Source: Bhargavaea cecembensis (GTDB lineage Bacteria; Bacillota; Bacilli; Bacillales_A; Planococcaceae). Taken from it: a stretch of 64,000 nucleotides of DNA. Numbering within the stretch: position 1 is the first letter of the stretch; each line of letters begins with the position of its first letter. The stretch covers positions 1,895,478 to 1,959,477 of the forward strand of contig NZ_LN651373.1 of assembly GCF_000826125.2 (NCBI RefSeq), read 5' to 3'. Made by a program: the position numbers and the translations under genes. The notes beneath the pieces are model-generated. The model saw only the letters and a list, made by a program, of their open reading frames with translations. It was not told where the DNA came from and ran no database searches. Shown here piece by piece: positions 1 to 9,082 of the stretch.

Positions 1-614
1 GAAGCGACCGTGATATCAAATCCATCCTCCCGGGGAATGCCGCCCGCAGGACCGCCGAGACCGATCGTTACATGACGGAGCGCCCGGTCGTTCATGTCGA
101 GCACCCGCTTCCACGTGATGCGCCTCGGGTCGATGCGGAGTGCGTTGCCCTGGTGAAGGTGATTGTCGATCAATGCCGCCAACGCGTTATTCGCGGTGGT
201 GATCGCGTGGATGTCTCCCGTGAAGTGAAGATTGATTTCCTCCATCGGCAAGACTTGCGAATACCCGCCGCCTGCCGCTCCGCCTTTCATGCCCATCACC
301 GGGCCGAGCGACGGTTCCCGCAGCGCCACCATGGTTTTTTCACCGAGCAGCGAAAAAGCGTCCGCCAGTCCGACGGTCACCGTCGACTTCCCCTCGCCGG
401 CGGGCGTCGGGCTGATCGCCGTGACAAGGACGACTTTGCCGGACTCCTCCTTTTGCGTCAGCCGGTCCACATCAATCTTCCCCTTGTACCGGCCGTACGG
501 TTCCAGCGCCAAGTCCGGAATGCCCGCTTTTTCCGCGATTTCCCCAATCGGGCGGATTTCCGCTCTCCGGGCGATCTCCAAATCCGTCAGCGGTTGCTCA
601 GTCGTCCTCCTCAT
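1..614 (-). CDS. fhs: Formate--tetrahydrofolate ligase, N-terminal part
   Basis: This enzyme makes 10-formyl-THF from formate, THF and ATP for one-carbon metabolism in the cytosol. About 204 residues are present of a usual ~555; the rest lies beyond the left edge. The start is ATG at 614, preceded by GGAGGGGGAG. The nucleotide loop [11 protein letters not shown] sits at about residues 69-78, followed by the family signatures REPSLGP and [20 protein letters not shown]. It is transcribed away from the gene at 755. Family assignment is near certain; only the missing C-terminus cannot be checked. Confidence 0.95.
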   Translation of the reverse strand, partial: MRRTTEQPLTDLEIARRAEIRPIGEIAEKAGIPDLALEPYGRYKGKIDVDRLTQKEESGKVVLVTAISPTPAGEGKSTVTVGLADAFSLLGEKTMVALREPSLGPVMGMKGGAAGGGYSQVLPMEEINLHFTGDIHAITTANNALAALIDNHLHQGNALRIDPRRITWKRVLDMNDRALRHVTIGLGGPAGGIPREDGFDITVA

Positions 615-754
615 TGCCGTCTCCCCCTCCGAATTTCTTCTTCCTACTATTAGTATACACTCTTCACGCTATTTCTTCGGCCGTTGTTCTGACAATTCGG
701 TGGCGCCGTTCCGCATAGCTGCATTCAATAGTGATAAAAGACTTTCTTGAAAGG

Positions 755-1372
755 ATGAATCCGATCGAGCTGCCCGTCACGATCATCAGTCATCCCATCC
801 GGATGTCCAGGCCGAAAGTGAATGTCGTCTATCAGCAAGTGGGCCGTCTCGCAAATCCTGTCGCCCAGAGCAGAATCAATCTGGAAATTGTGAAGAGCCT
901 CGGCTCGATCATGCAGGAACTCGGATACGGCAACGACAACCTTCAGGAAATGACCGGCTACTTTGAAATCAAGACGAATGAGCGGGGTGTCCTGAGCCTC
1001 CTTCTGTCCGTCTATTCATTCACAGGGGGTGCCCACGGCCTGACGATCGCAAAAGGACTTACGTTCGACGTTCATACCGGTCGGCTTTACCGCCTGGATG
1101 AATTGTTTAAGCCCGGCAGTGATTACCGGGAACGGCTGTCCGAAGAAATCGCCCGGTTGATCAAAGACTGGGACATCGATCTGCTGGAGCCGTTCGAATG
1201 TATCACGGATGATCAGGATTTCTACATCGCCGACCACTCGCTGACCGTCTTTTTCCAGCTGTATGAACTCACCGCCTACGTATACGGCTTCCCCTATTTC
1301 CCCGTTCCGCTGAAAGACCTGGAGCCGGCAATCGAAAACAACAGCCTCCTTTCCAGGCTGCTGCCTTTTTGA
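755..1372 (+). CDS. DUF3298 / RsiV-like domain protein
   Basis: The protein is about 205 residues, without an obvious signal peptide or transmembrane helix. Its second half carries the DUF3298 pattern known from RsiV and PdaC-type proteins: YSFTGGAHGLT near the middle, then a C-terminal YELTAYVYGFPYFPVPL. In RsiV this fold binds lysozyme, but here there is no membrane anchor and no sigma factor beside it, so an anti-sigma role is not supported. The start is uncertain: the reading frame also opens at a GTG at 731, and neither start has a good Shine-Dalgarno (GAAAGG touches the ATG). The function is unknown. Confidence 0.7.
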   Translation: MNPIELPVTIISHPIRMSRPKVNVVYQQVGRLANPVAQSRINLEIVKSLGSIMQELGYGNDNLQEMTGYFEIKTNERGVLSLLLSVYSFTGGAHGLTIAKGLTFDVHTGRLYRLDELFKPGSDYRERLSEEIARLIKDWDIDLLEPFECITDDQDFYIADHSLTVFFQLYELTAYVYGFPYFPVPLKDLEPAIENNSLLSRLLPF

Positions 1373-1654
1373 AACGATCGTCTCTCCGGTTGTCCTGCCC
1401 GGAAACAAAAAATCAAAATAATTTTAGATAGGTATGTTTACCATTAATCGCACCGGGTAAAGTACCTGTACAAGGCGGAACACCTTTTGAAGTTCCGGAT
1501 GGCGACGCCGTCCAAGGAACGGATCAGGAGATTTGCACAGCCTTGGCGGAAAATTTGCTTCACTGACACGCCGCATGAACGTCAGGACAATGTCAGCAGG
1601 ATCGCAGCCGTTTGTCAATGGAACAAGAGGCAAATCATCAAAGGATGATGCGAT

Positions 1655-1905
1655 TTATGGACACCAGGAGGACAAAAGAAGACGGACCCAAGTAATTGCC
1701 CGTCTCGCAGAGGATGACCGGAGCAATTCCGGGAAAGACCATGCAATGGACTCAGGGGATGGTAGACGATGGACACCAGGAGGACACAAGGAAGCGGACC
1801 GGCCTAGCCGACGTTTTCGTGCAAAGAACGACCGGAGTGATCCGGACAGTCGATGCAAGGACTCAGGAGATGGTGCCAATGGAAACCAGGAGGACGGCGG
1901 ATCTG
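1655..1905. repeat. Degenerate tandem repeat, unit ~110-114 bp
   Basis: The string ATGGACACCAGGAGGAC occurs at 1657 and 1769 and as ATGGAAACCAGGAGGAC at 1879. GGACTCAGG occurs at 1748 and 1859, and GACCGGAG near 1716 and 1830. This gives about two and a half diverged copies of a ~112-bp unit. The unit is not a multiple of three throughout and no frame has a good ribosome site, so it is unlikely to code. Confidence 0.65.
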
Positions 1906-2091
1906 GATTGTTGTCAGCAGTAAGTTTTTTGTAAAAGTGCACTTGAACGCCTGACTGCGAAACGGTGGTCAACGAATTGACACCTCTAGCCGGAAAGGCA
2001 AAACGGCAGTTTTGGCCGTGCATCTGCAAAGACGTGATTGTGGAAGTGATCGTCAAGCGCAGTGAATCAAAGCGAATTTTCCGTGTGCAGG

Positions 2092-2121
2092 AAGCCGCCC
2101 GATCATCAGATCGGGCGGCTT
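2092..2121 (-). terminator. Hairpin downstream of the thioesterase gene
   Basis: Near-perfect inverted repeat AAGCCGCCCGATC / GATCGGGCGGCTT lies 20 bp beyond the stop of the minus-strand gene. The T-run is weak. Confidence 0.6.
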
Positions 2122-2140
2122 CTCATGTGTCCGCTATATT

Positions 2141-2629
2141 TCAGCGCTGCTCCAGGAACGTGGCGGGCATGACGACGGCCACCACTTCTCCGGTCGCACA
2201 AACCTCCCCGTCCGCCTCCACTTCTACGGAAACTTTGAATTTCTTCGGATGGATTTCCTCCACTTCACCGATGGCCTTGAGAATCTTCCCGTGCGGTGTC
2301 GGCTTCTTAAAATCCACGTGGAGGGAAGCCGTGACGAATCTCGGCGGATCCTCTCCGTTCCCCGGTTCATGGCCGTTCTTCCGGTGAAGGGCGAGCGAAG
2401 CCGATCCGGTCCCATGGCAGTCGATGAGCGATGCGATCACGCCGCCATACACGAAACCGGGCAGCGCCAGTTCATCTGAAGCCGGATCATAATAAGTGAC
2501 CGTCCGGTCCCCGTCCCAACCTGTCCTAAAATGGTGGCCCTTCGCATTTTTTCTGCCGCATCCATAGCACCAGGCGAAGTCGTCCGGGTATTCATCCTGA
2601 ATTGCGTGCACCACTTTCTCTTCCTTCAT
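2141..2629 (-). CDS. PaaI-family hotdog thioesterase
   Basis: This 162-residue protein is of single-hotdog size and probably hydrolyses an acyl-CoA. The start ATG at 2629 follows GGAGGGGATTGT. An N-terminal CYGCG motif (residues ~21-25) is common in this branch. The hotdog core follows: LPGFVYGGVIASLIDCHGTGSA (helix with Gly and Asp, split here only for naming) and then VTASLHVDFKKPTPHGKIL, the usual strand with a conserved aspartate. It stands alone between two hairpins. The physiological substrate cannot be read from the sequence. Confidence 0.85.
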   Translation of the reverse strand: MKEEKVVHAIQDEYPDDFAWCYGCGRKNAKGHHFRTGWDGDRTVTYYDPASDELALPGFVYGGVIASLIDCHGTGSASLALHRKNGHEPGNGEDPPRFVTASLHVDFKKPTPHGKILKAIGEVEEIHPKKFKVSVEVEADGEVCATGEVVAVVMPATFLEQR

Positions 2630-2713
2630 ACAATCCCCTCCTGTTCAAAAACCCCCCCATTTTACTCTCTTTCGACATTCCCATCCCTTTTTCCTTTTAA
2701 TTTCTCCAATCAG

Positions 2714-2737
2714 AAAAGCCGCATCTCTGCGGCTTTT
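2714..2737. terminator. Bidirectional terminator
   Basis: AAAAGCCGCA, loop TCTC, TGCGGCTTTT: a perfect 10-bp stem. It lies just beyond the stop of the P450 gene and is A/T-flanked on both sides. Confidence 0.8.
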
Positions 2738-2747
2738 CCTTTAGGTA

Positions 2748-3995
2748 TCAGTCTTCTTTCACTTTGATCCGGTCCATTACAAAGCGGCTCGCAGGGAGCG
2801 TCGGCATCCGGACCATGTTGATCATCAAATCCTGCTGCGGCACGTTGTACTCCAGACCGTTTACTAGGAAGCGGATGCTCTCTTCGATAATGATGACCGT
2901 CACTGGTTCGCCCGGGCAACGGTGTCCGTGGTTTGGATCCCCGCCGCCTTGCGGAATGAACGTGAACCGATCGTCCGTGAAGTCGTTGAACCGATCGGGG
3001 TTGAACTGCTCGGGCTCTTCCCATAGCCGCGGATCCCGGTTCACCCCGTGGAAGTCCATGAGCACCGTCTCCCCTTCGTTGAACTCATAGCCGTGCCATT
3101 CAAAGTCCTTCTTCGCGATGGCACCGAGAAACGGGGTGAACGGGTAGAAACGGCGGACTTCATTGGCGAAGTTATTGAGGTCTTTCTGGGTGTTCAGCTT
3201 TTCCTTCCACTCCGGGAAGTCATGGAGCGCGAGGGCCGCGAAGACAACAAAACGGGCCACGGCCACTGCCGGCCGGATTACGTTCAGAAGCTCGAGCGCC
3301 GCCATATGCGCATCCAGGTACTCTCCGGATTCCTGATGGAAAGCGACCACATGTGCGGCGGATTCCGGATCTGTCTCAAGCCTGCCTTCCCGCACGGCCA
3401 GGATGACTTCCTCAAGCCAGGCCTCCGTCCGGGGCCGGGCGTCTTCGCCGACCCTGAACCGCTTGCCGACACCGCCGGCCGCATCGATCAAGGAGCCGAT
3501 GTCGTAGGCCCGGTTCCATGATTCCACATCGGTGAGCGGAACGCCCGTCCAGCGGCAGATCGCACGGAGGATCAGTTCCTCCGATTCGTCGAACAGGACC
3601 GCCTCGCCTTTGCGCTCCATCTCATGTCCCTTGCGATCCCATTCTTCTTTGACAATTGTCCTGAAAAGACCGAGCCGTTCATCTGACATGAGCGACATGA
3701 ACATCGCTTTCCGGATCTTGTGCTTTTGCCCGTCCATTGTCTGGATGCCGCCCACGCCGAACAGCGTCTTCTGAACGCGGAGCGGAAGAGCGCCCTCCCG
3801 CTTGAACTTTGTTTCATCGTAAAACAATTCCGCTGCATCGCGTCCGGTCATGATTATCATTTTCTTGCCCAGCAGCCGGGTTTCAAATATGTCGGTGTCC
3901 ATGCCGCTCATCCGTTTTCCAACATAGTTGTAACCTTCGGTCAGGAGGCTGAATGTATGATCGATGCCTCGTTCTTTCGGAATTTCTTTTGTCAT
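2748..3995 (-). CDS. CYP152-family fatty-acid peroxygenase (cytochrome P450)
   Basis: This 415-residue soluble P450 matches the P450-BSbeta (B. subtilis YbdT) pattern along its length. The family uses hydrogen peroxide to hydroxylate fatty acids at the alpha or beta carbon without a reductase partner. The haem-ligand loop is IPQGGGDPNHGHRCPGE with Cys360. The Arg-Pro pair that binds the substrate carboxylate is at 241-242 (NVIRPAVAVARF). Residue 85, in GGIQTMDGQ, is glutamine as in the BSbeta hydroxylase rather than the histidine of the decarboxylase OleT, which argues for hydroxylation. It is divergent from pepF and no electron-transfer gene is adjacent. Confidence 0.93.
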   Translation of the reverse strand: MTKEIPKERGIDHTFSLLTEGYNYVGKRMSGMDTDIFETRLLGKKMIIMTGRDAAELFYDETKFKREGALPLRVQKTLFGVGGIQTMDGQKHKIRKAMFMSLMSDERLGLFRTIVKEEWDRKGHEMERKGEAVLFDESEELILRAICRWTGVPLTDVESWNRAYDIGSLIDAAGGVGKRFRVGEDARPRTEAWLEEVILAVREGRLETDPESAAHVVAFHQESGEYLDAHMAALELLNVIRPAVAVARFVVFAALALHDFPEWKEKLNTQKDLNNFANEVRRFYPFTPFLGAIAKKDFEWHGYEFNEGETVLMDFHGVNRDPRLWEEPEQFNPDRFNDFTDDRFTFIPQGGGDPNHGHRCPGEPVTVIIIEESIRFLVNGLEYNVPQQDLMINMVRMPTLPASRFVMDRIKVKED

Positions 3996-4092
3996 CTTTA
4001 CACCTCGTCCTTTTCACATACTTCCTCCTCTGTATTCCCCATATCCCCTTTTATTAACATGTTTCGAATTCCGTCTTTCAGAAAGTTTGCTA

Positions 4093-4121
4093 TTCACTTT
4101 CAATAATGTGTGAAATATAAT
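4093..4121 (+). promoter_or_regulatory. Sigma-A promoter of pepF
   Basis: TTCACT (4093-4098), 17-bp spacer, TATAAT (4116-4121), about 40 bp ahead of the pepF start. Confidence 0.6.
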
Positions 4122-4161
4122 ACAATTAGTTCGACAATCGTAACATTAAGGGGGAAACACC

Positions 4162-5976
4162 ATGTCCGCAATTCCGCGTTCAGAAGTGAAGCTCGAAGAA
4201 ACATGGAATCTCGAAGACTTGTTCAAAACGAATGCCGACTACGATGCACGCCTCAAGGAAATCGAAGAAGGCGCAGCCGCTTTTGCCGAAAAGTACAAAG
4301 GCAAAATAACCGATGCCGCGAGCGCACTTGAAGCGCTCAAGGACTATGAAAAAGCTTACGAAAAGATCATTCCGGCCGGCACCTATGTCAGCCTTCTCCA
4401 AAGTGAGGACCAGACAAACAGCGATTCACAAATGCGGGCGGCCAAGTTCGGTTCAGTCATGTCAAAAATCGGTGCAACGGTCAGCTTTTTTGAAAGCGAG
4501 CTTTCAGAGCTGCCCGAAGAGGAACTGAAATCCGCGATGGATCAATCGGAAGATTTCCGTGTTTATCTGAACAACGTTCTCCGCTTCAAGCCGCACCGTC
4601 TCCATCCGGAAGTCGAGAAGACACTCGCCGCCTTCGGATCGACATTCGATGCACCCTATGATCTGTATAACGTGACAAAACTCGTCGACATCAACTTCCC
4701 GGACTTCGAGGCAAACGGCGAGTCGTTCCCGAACAGCTATAACTTGTTCGAAGGCGAGTGGGAAACGGATCCGGACACCGAAAAACGCCGGGCCGCATTC
4801 AAGTCTTTCTACGACAAACTGGCCGAATACCAGCACACGACGGCGAAAACATACGACACGCACTTGCAGATTGAGAAGACAACGTCCGATCTCCGCGGCT
4901 TCAAGGACGTTTTCGAGTCGCTGCTGTTCGACCAGGAAGTCGATCGCGAGCTGTACGACCGCCAGATTGACCTGATCATGTCCGAACTCGCCCCGCATAT
5001 GCGCAAATATGCAAAGCTGCTCAAGGGTGTGCACGGCATTGACCGGATGACGTTTGCGGACCTCAAAGTTCCGCTTGATCCGTCTTACGAGCCGAAAATC
5101 ACAATCGAGGAATCCAAGAAATACATCTTTGACGCGCTGTCCGTCATGGGCGACGATTATGCGGACATGCTGAAGCGTTCGTATGATGAGCGCTGGACCG
5201 ACTTTGCCCAGAACAAAGGGAAATCGACGGGTGCCTTCTGCTCGAGCCCGTACGGCGTGCATCCTTACATCCTCATCTCCTGGACCGGCAGCATGGAAGA
5301 TGTATTCGTCCTGGCGCACGAGCTCGGCCACGCGGGCCACTTCTACAATGCGCATAATCACCAGGGCGTGTTCAATGCCCGCCCGTCGCTCTACTTCATC
5401 GAGGCGCCGTCGACAATGAACGAGATGCTCATGGCGAACCATCTCCTGGAGACTTCCGATGATCCCCGCTTCAAGCGCTGGGTGATCGCATCGATCGTTG
5501 CCAGAACGTATTACCACAACTTCGTCACCCATCTGCTGGAAGCGGCCTATCAGCGCAAAGTGTACGAGCGCATCGATGCAGGCGAAAGCGTTAATGCCGG
5601 CATCCTGAATGAACTCAAGCGCAGTGTTCTGGAAGAGTTCTGGGGAGAAGACGTGACGATCGAAGAAGGTGCGGAACTGACGTGGATGCGCCAGCCGCAC
5701 TACTACATGGGCCTCTATCCGTACACATACAGCGCCGGGCTCACCGTTTCCACGCAAGTGTCCAAGCGGATTCTTGAAGAAGGCGAACCGGCCGTTCAGG
5801 ACTGGCTCAAAGTCCTCCAGGCCGGCGGCACGAAAACACCGGTCGAACTTGCCAAGATGGCGGGCGTCGACATCACGACCGAACAGCCGCTGCGCGACAC
5901 GATCGCCTATATCGGCAGCCTCGTCGACCAGCTGGAAGAGCTTACGAAAGAAATTGAAATGACTAAAGCGAAATAA
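4162..5976 (+). CDS. pepF: Oligoendopeptidase F (M3B metallopeptidase)
   Basis: This cytosolic zinc oligopeptidase of 604 residues is the usual size for PepF. The start ATG at 4162 follows AAGGGGG. The N-terminal helical oligopeptidase domain begins with RSEVKLEETWNLEDLF, the classic PepF opening. The catalytic HELGH is at about residues 386-390 (VFVLAHELGHAGHF), with the third zinc ligand glutamate in IEAPSTMNEML. The C-terminal substrate-binding MRQPHYYMGLYPYTYSAGL is present. It is monocistronic, with its own promoter and a terminator immediately after. It probably degrades short peptides from protein turnover or signal peptides. Confidence 0.96.
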   Translation: MSAIPRSEVKLEETWNLEDLFKTNADYDARLKEIEEGAAAFAEKYKGKITDAASALEALKDYEKAYEKIIPAGTYVSLLQSEDQTNSDSQMRAAKFGSVMSKIGATVSFFESELSELPEEELKSAMDQSEDFRVYLNNVLRFKPHRLHPEVEKTLAAFGSTFDAPYDLYNVTKLVDINFPDFEANGESFPNSYNLFEGEWETDPDTEKRRAAFKSFYDKLAEYQHTTAKTYDTHLQIEKTTSDLRGFKDVFESLLFDQEVDRELYDRQIDLIMSELAPHMRKYAKLLKGVHGIDRMTFADLKVPLDPSYEPKITIEESKKYIFDALSVMGDDYADMLKRSYDERWTDFAQNKGKSTGAFCSSPYGVHPYILISWTGSMEDVFVLAHELGHAGHFYNAHNHQGVFNARPSLYFIEAPSTMNEMLMANHLLETSDDPRFKRWVIASIVARTYYHNFVTHLLEAAYQRKVYERIDAGESVNAGILNELKRSVLEEFWGEDVTIEEGAELTWMRQPHYYMGLYPYTYSAGLTVSTQVSKRILEEGEPAVQDWLKVLQAGGTKTPVELAKMAGVDITTEQPLRDTIAYIGSLVDQLEELTKEIEMTKAK

Positions 5977-5988
5977 GTACCGTACCGT

Positions 5989-6016
5989 CCCCTCCCCTTT
6001 CCGGGAGGGGATTTTT
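5989..6016 (+). terminator. Terminator of pepF
   Basis: TCCCCTCCC / GGGAGGGGA stem followed by ATTTTT. The T-run overlaps the -35 box of the next promoter. Confidence 0.8.
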
Positions 6017-6043
6017 GATAGGCGTCCGGAAATGGGGTATAAT
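6015..6043 (+). promoter_or_regulatory. Sigma-A promoter of the purine permease
   Basis: TTGATA (6015-6020), exactly 17 bp, TATAAT (6038-6043). It starts inside the T-run of the pepF terminator. The ~70-nt leader does not show a purine-riboswitch core. Confidence 0.75.
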
Positions 6044-6116
6044 AAGTGATTGTGGCTTGCCCCTATCCGGGGTGAAGCGGGTGGGAGAGGGATAACTGAA
6101 TAGCAGGTATGAACAA

Positions 6117-7400
6117 TTGATTAAAAAAGACTTCTTTGATTTAAAAGGTCACGACACGAACATCAGGCGTGAAGTGATGGCGGGGCTCATCGGGTTCTTC
6201 ACGATTGTGTACATCATCGCCGTGAACTCCTTCATCCTGTCCGAGGCGGGGCTGCCGCTGGACGGTGCCGTCGTGGCGACGATCGTCACGTCATTTGCCG
6301 GCTGCCTCATCATGGGACTTTGGGCGAATGCGCCGATCCTGCTCGTTCCGGGGATGGGCATCAATGCGATGTTCACGTACACGCTCGTCGGATCGATGGG
6401 GATGAGCTGGCAGGAAGCACTCGGGCTCGTATTCATTTCGGGGATCCTGTTCGCAATTATCGCTTTCACCGGCCTGGCGGGCGTGCTGAACCGGGCGATC
6501 CCGCAATCGCTGAAAGAAGCGATTACCGTCGGGCTCGGCCTGTTCCTCATCTTCATCGGACTGGAAAAAGGCGGGTTGATCGAACGCGGTACGAATTCCA
6601 TCATCGAGCTCGGCAACCTGGCGGATCCCGCGGTGATTGCGACTCTTCTGACGTTCCTTATCGCAATCGTCCTGTTCCTGCGCAACGTGAACGGCCATTT
6701 CCTTTGGAGCATCCTAGCCGGTACCGGCTTTGCCGCCCTTTTTGGAGTGCTCCCCGTCAAGGCGGATGCAGCGCCGGCCATTTCCTCTTACGGTGATGTG
6801 TTTGCGGCCATGTCGTTTGACGGAATTTTGTCGGCGGCGTTCGTCGTCGGGACATTCTCACTGACGATGGTCGTTGTCTTTGAGAACATCGGCCTCGTGC
6901 AGGCGCATACCGTCTCCTCGGGACATCCGGAAAAGTTCAAGAAAGCCTTCCAGGCCAACTCGGTTTCCGCAATGCTGTCCGGTCTGTTCGGAACGAGTCC
7001 GACCGTTTCAACTGCCGAAACCGGAGCGGCTATCGCGGCGGGCGGACGCACGGGACTTACAGCGATCGTAACGGGAATCCTGTTCCTGGCCTCGTTGTTG
7101 TTCCTTCCGTTCATCCATCTCATCCCGGACAACGCGATCGCTCCGGTCCTCCTCATCATCGGCGGACTCATGGTGCAGAATGTGCGGAACATCGATCTGA
7201 ACGATCCGACCGAGGCCTTCCCGGCCATCTTCCTCATTGCCATGATCCCGTTCACCCAGAGCATTGCGGACGGGATTGCGTTCGGGTTCATCTTGTACCC
7301 GCTCCTGAAACTGTCAAGCGGACGGGGACGGGAAGTTGCGCCGCCGCTTTACATTATCGCCTTTTTGTTCTTGCTGAACTTCGCCGTGAACCTCATATGA
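6117..7400 (+). CDS. NCS2-family guanine/hypoxanthine permease (PbuG/AzgA type)
   Basis: This is a polytopic membrane transporter of 427 residues importing purine bases by proton symport. The N-terminus KKDFFDLKGHDTNIRREVMAGLIGFFT aligns with the AzgA/PbuG opening, which supports the unusual TTG start at 6117 rather than the first internal ATG at 6177. A four-codon mini-frame (ATG AAC AAT TGA at 6109) ends overlapping the TTG, and AGGT upstream of that ATG is the only ribosome-site candidate. Family motifs include NAPILLVPGMGINAMFTYT and FGTSPTVSTAETGAAIAAGG. The exact substrate among guanine, hypoxanthine and adenine is not decided by sequence alone. Confidence 0.9.
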   Translation: MIKKDFFDLKGHDTNIRREVMAGLIGFFTIVYIIAVNSFILSEAGLPLDGAVVATIVTSFAGCLIMGLWANAPILLVPGMGINAMFTYTLVGSMGMSWQEALGLVFISGILFAIIAFTGLAGVLNRAIPQSLKEAITVGLGLFLIFIGLEKGGLIERGTNSIIELGNLADPAVIATLLTFLIAIVLFLRNVNGHFLWSILAGTGFAALFGVLPVKADAAPAISSYGDVFAAMSFDGILSAAFVVGTFSLTMVVVFENIGLVQAHTVSSGHPEKFKKAFQANSVSAMLSGLFGTSPTVSTAETGAAIAAGGRTGLTAIVTGILFLASLLFLPFIHLIPDNAIAPVLLIIGGLMVQNVRNIDLNDPTEAFPAIFLIAMIPFTQSIADGIAFGFILYPLLKLSSGRGREVAPPLYIIAFLFLLNFAVNLI

Positions 7401-7411
7401 ATGAACAAACG

Positions 7412-7443
7412 AAGCGCCGCCGGAAACACCCGGCGGCGCTTTT
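7412..7443. terminator. Bidirectional terminator between convergent permease genes
   Basis: AGCGCCGCCGG / CCGGCGGCGCT stem with TTTT on the plus side, 12 bp after the NCS2 permease stop. Confidence 0.8.
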
Positions 7444-7450
7444 ACTGTGC

Positions 7451-8989
7451 TTAAACCGGTTTTTCCACCGGCTTTCTTTTCACTTCCGGGAGGCCCGGCA
7501 ACGGTTTCGATTTTCCGGCCGGCTTTTCCGGTTCCGGTTCTTTGCCGAGCATATAGTAGTCCGTTTCTTCTTTGCTGAGCGAGAAGTACGATTTTCTCAT
7601 GAATGCATAGAACGCGATTCCGGCCAGTGCCCAGCCGCCGAGCAGCAGGTAGGAAGGCAGCGTCAAGGATGCCGGAGAGGCAGGGATGAGGAGGAGGGCG
7701 AGGAAGCCGATGCTCGAAGCCATGCCGACCAAGGCGAGGACCGACTTCAGCGGCGCCTGCCCCTTCCCTTCTCGCTTCTTCTTGGCCAGTACTTTATAGG
7801 CGGCAAAGCAGGCGAAGAAATAGCCGATTGATACGCCGGTCGAAGACATGTCGACAATCCAGGACAGGGCCGGGCGTCCGAGCCACATCGCAGGCAGCGT
7901 AATCAGCGTGACGAACCAGATCCCCCATACCGGCACGCCGCTTCCCTTTGCGGTCTTGCGGAAGACTGCGGGCAGCGCACGGGCGCGGGCCATCGAGAAC
8001 AGCAGCCGGCTCGACGACATGTAAAACCCGTTGAGTCCCGTGAAAATCCCCATTACGATGGCGACCGACATGACGAACAGTCCGGTCTTGCCCAGTGCCG
8101 AAGAGACGATGCTGCCGGTTGCCCACAATTCTCCGCCAGTGCCTGCGGTTCCCGGGAACGTCCAAGCGGTGAGCCCGATCATGACGGCATAGATCATGAA
8201 TGAAGTGAAAAGCGATGCGACGATCAGCGTCGTGGCTTTCTTCGGGGAGAAGTTGAATTCCTCGGCCGCCTGCGGCACATTATCAAAACCGACATAGGCC
8301 CACGGGGCGATGGCGAGGATGAGAAGGACAGAGACGAACGGCGATACATTCCCGCTGAACAGGGAACCGATGTTGGCGATCGGCTCATCTGCAATGCCGA
8401 ATGTAACCGCACCAAGGATGAACACACCCGCCACGAGCAGGACACTGAACCAGAACTGCAGGCGGCCCGACACACTCGCACCGGTCGAATTCAAAAATGC
8501 AAACGCAATGAGCAAGACCGAGGCGATCGCCACCTCCGGAATATAGATGTCCCAACCGGCCACCGTGTATAAATATCCCTGCTTCATGAAGCCGGGCATC
8601 AAATATTTCAGAAGCAATGTGAATGCGGACGCATTCAGTGCGACAATCGAGATGTAGCCGAGCGACAAGAACCAGCCGCAAAGGAATGCCCATGTTTTCC
8701 CGGCGGCCAGATAGGCGTACGTGAAGCCGCCGCCCGATACCGGATGCTCTTTGATCATGACACCGTAGCTGGAGGCGATCACCATCATGATGAGTGCGCC
8801 GAGGAACAGGCCGATCACGGCTCCGGCGGGTCCGGCCTCACGGATCCAGTCGCCCGGCAGGATGAACGCCCCCCAGCCGACCGAGGATCCGAGCGCAATC
8901 GCGAAAACCCAGGATGGCTTGAGTGATTTTTCCAGCTTCCGTCTTCGGGGTCCTTCCCCTTTTGCCGTTGAAGTTCTGCCAGTTTCCAT
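7451..8989 (-). CDS. APC-family amino-acid permease
   Basis: This 512-residue membrane protein has about 12 predicted helices. The start ATG at 8989 follows AAGGGAG. A basic cytosolic N-terminus (PRRRKLEKSLKPSW) leads into the first broken helix, IALGSSVGWGAFILPGDW, where APC transporters bind the amino-acid carboxylate. HPVSGGGFTYAY is the matching second motif. The C-terminal ~60 residues are hydrophilic (EKPAGKSKPLPGLPE). No neighbour suggests a substrate. It could be a general amino-acid, polyamine or cationic amino-acid carrier. Confidence 0.85.
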   Translation of the reverse strand: METGRTSTAKGEGPRRRKLEKSLKPSWVFAIALGSSVGWGAFILPGDWIREAGPAGAVIGLFLGALIMMVIASSYGVMIKEHPVSGGGFTYAYLAAGKTWAFLCGWFLSLGYISIVALNASAFTLLLKYLMPGFMKQGYLYTVAGWDIYIPEVAIASVLLIAFAFLNSTGASVSGRLQFWFSVLLVAGVFILGAVTFGIADEPIANIGSLFSGNVSPFVSVLLILAIAPWAYVGFDNVPQAAEEFNFSPKKATTLIVASLFTSFMIYAVMIGLTAWTFPGTAGTGGELWATGSIVSSALGKTGLFVMSVAIVMGIFTGLNGFYMSSSRLLFSMARARALPAVFRKTAKGSGVPVWGIWFVTLITLPAMWLGRPALSWIVDMSSTGVSIGYFFACFAAYKVLAKKKREGKGQAPLKSVLALVGMASSIGFLALLLIPASPASLTLPSYLLLGGWALAGIAFYAFMRKSYFSLSKEETDYYMLGKEPEPEKPAGKSKPLPGLPEVKRKPVEKPV

Positions 8990-9046
8990 AGATGCTCACT
9001 CCCTTGTTGTCTCACTTCATTCCCTATGCCGGAATAATAAAAACCA

Positions 9047-9074
9047 AAAACCCGGAAAATATTTTCCGGGTTTT
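9047..9074 (-). terminator. Terminator of the MerR/TipA gene
   Basis: AAAACCCGGAAAAT / ATTTTCCGGGTTTT, a perfect 14-bp inverted repeat 10 bp beyond the regulator stop. Confidence 0.8.
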
Positions 9075-9082
9075 GGCTTCTT

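Larger units (their letters stand above)
1373..2140. other. Gene-poor interval with degenerate ~112-bp repeats
   Basis: No convincing gene was found. Short open frames on both strands lack ribosome sites and family motifs. The central part (about 1655-1905) is a degenerate direct repeat, listed separately. The right end holds a hairpin that can terminate the thioesterase gene. Confidence 0.6.

Noticed and set aside
1533..1934. 133-codon frame in the left gene-free region
   Set aside because: No ribosome site, composition unlike neighbours, and it runs through a non-triplet ~112-bp repeat.
4504..5757. 417-codon frame opposite pepF
   Set aside because: Shadow of a GC-biased gene; no ribosome site, no recognisable domain, while pepF is complete.
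6044..6116. Purine riboswitch ahead of the NCS2 permease
   Set aside because: The leader lacks the conserved junction and loop-loop sequences of the purine aptamer and is too short and G-rich.
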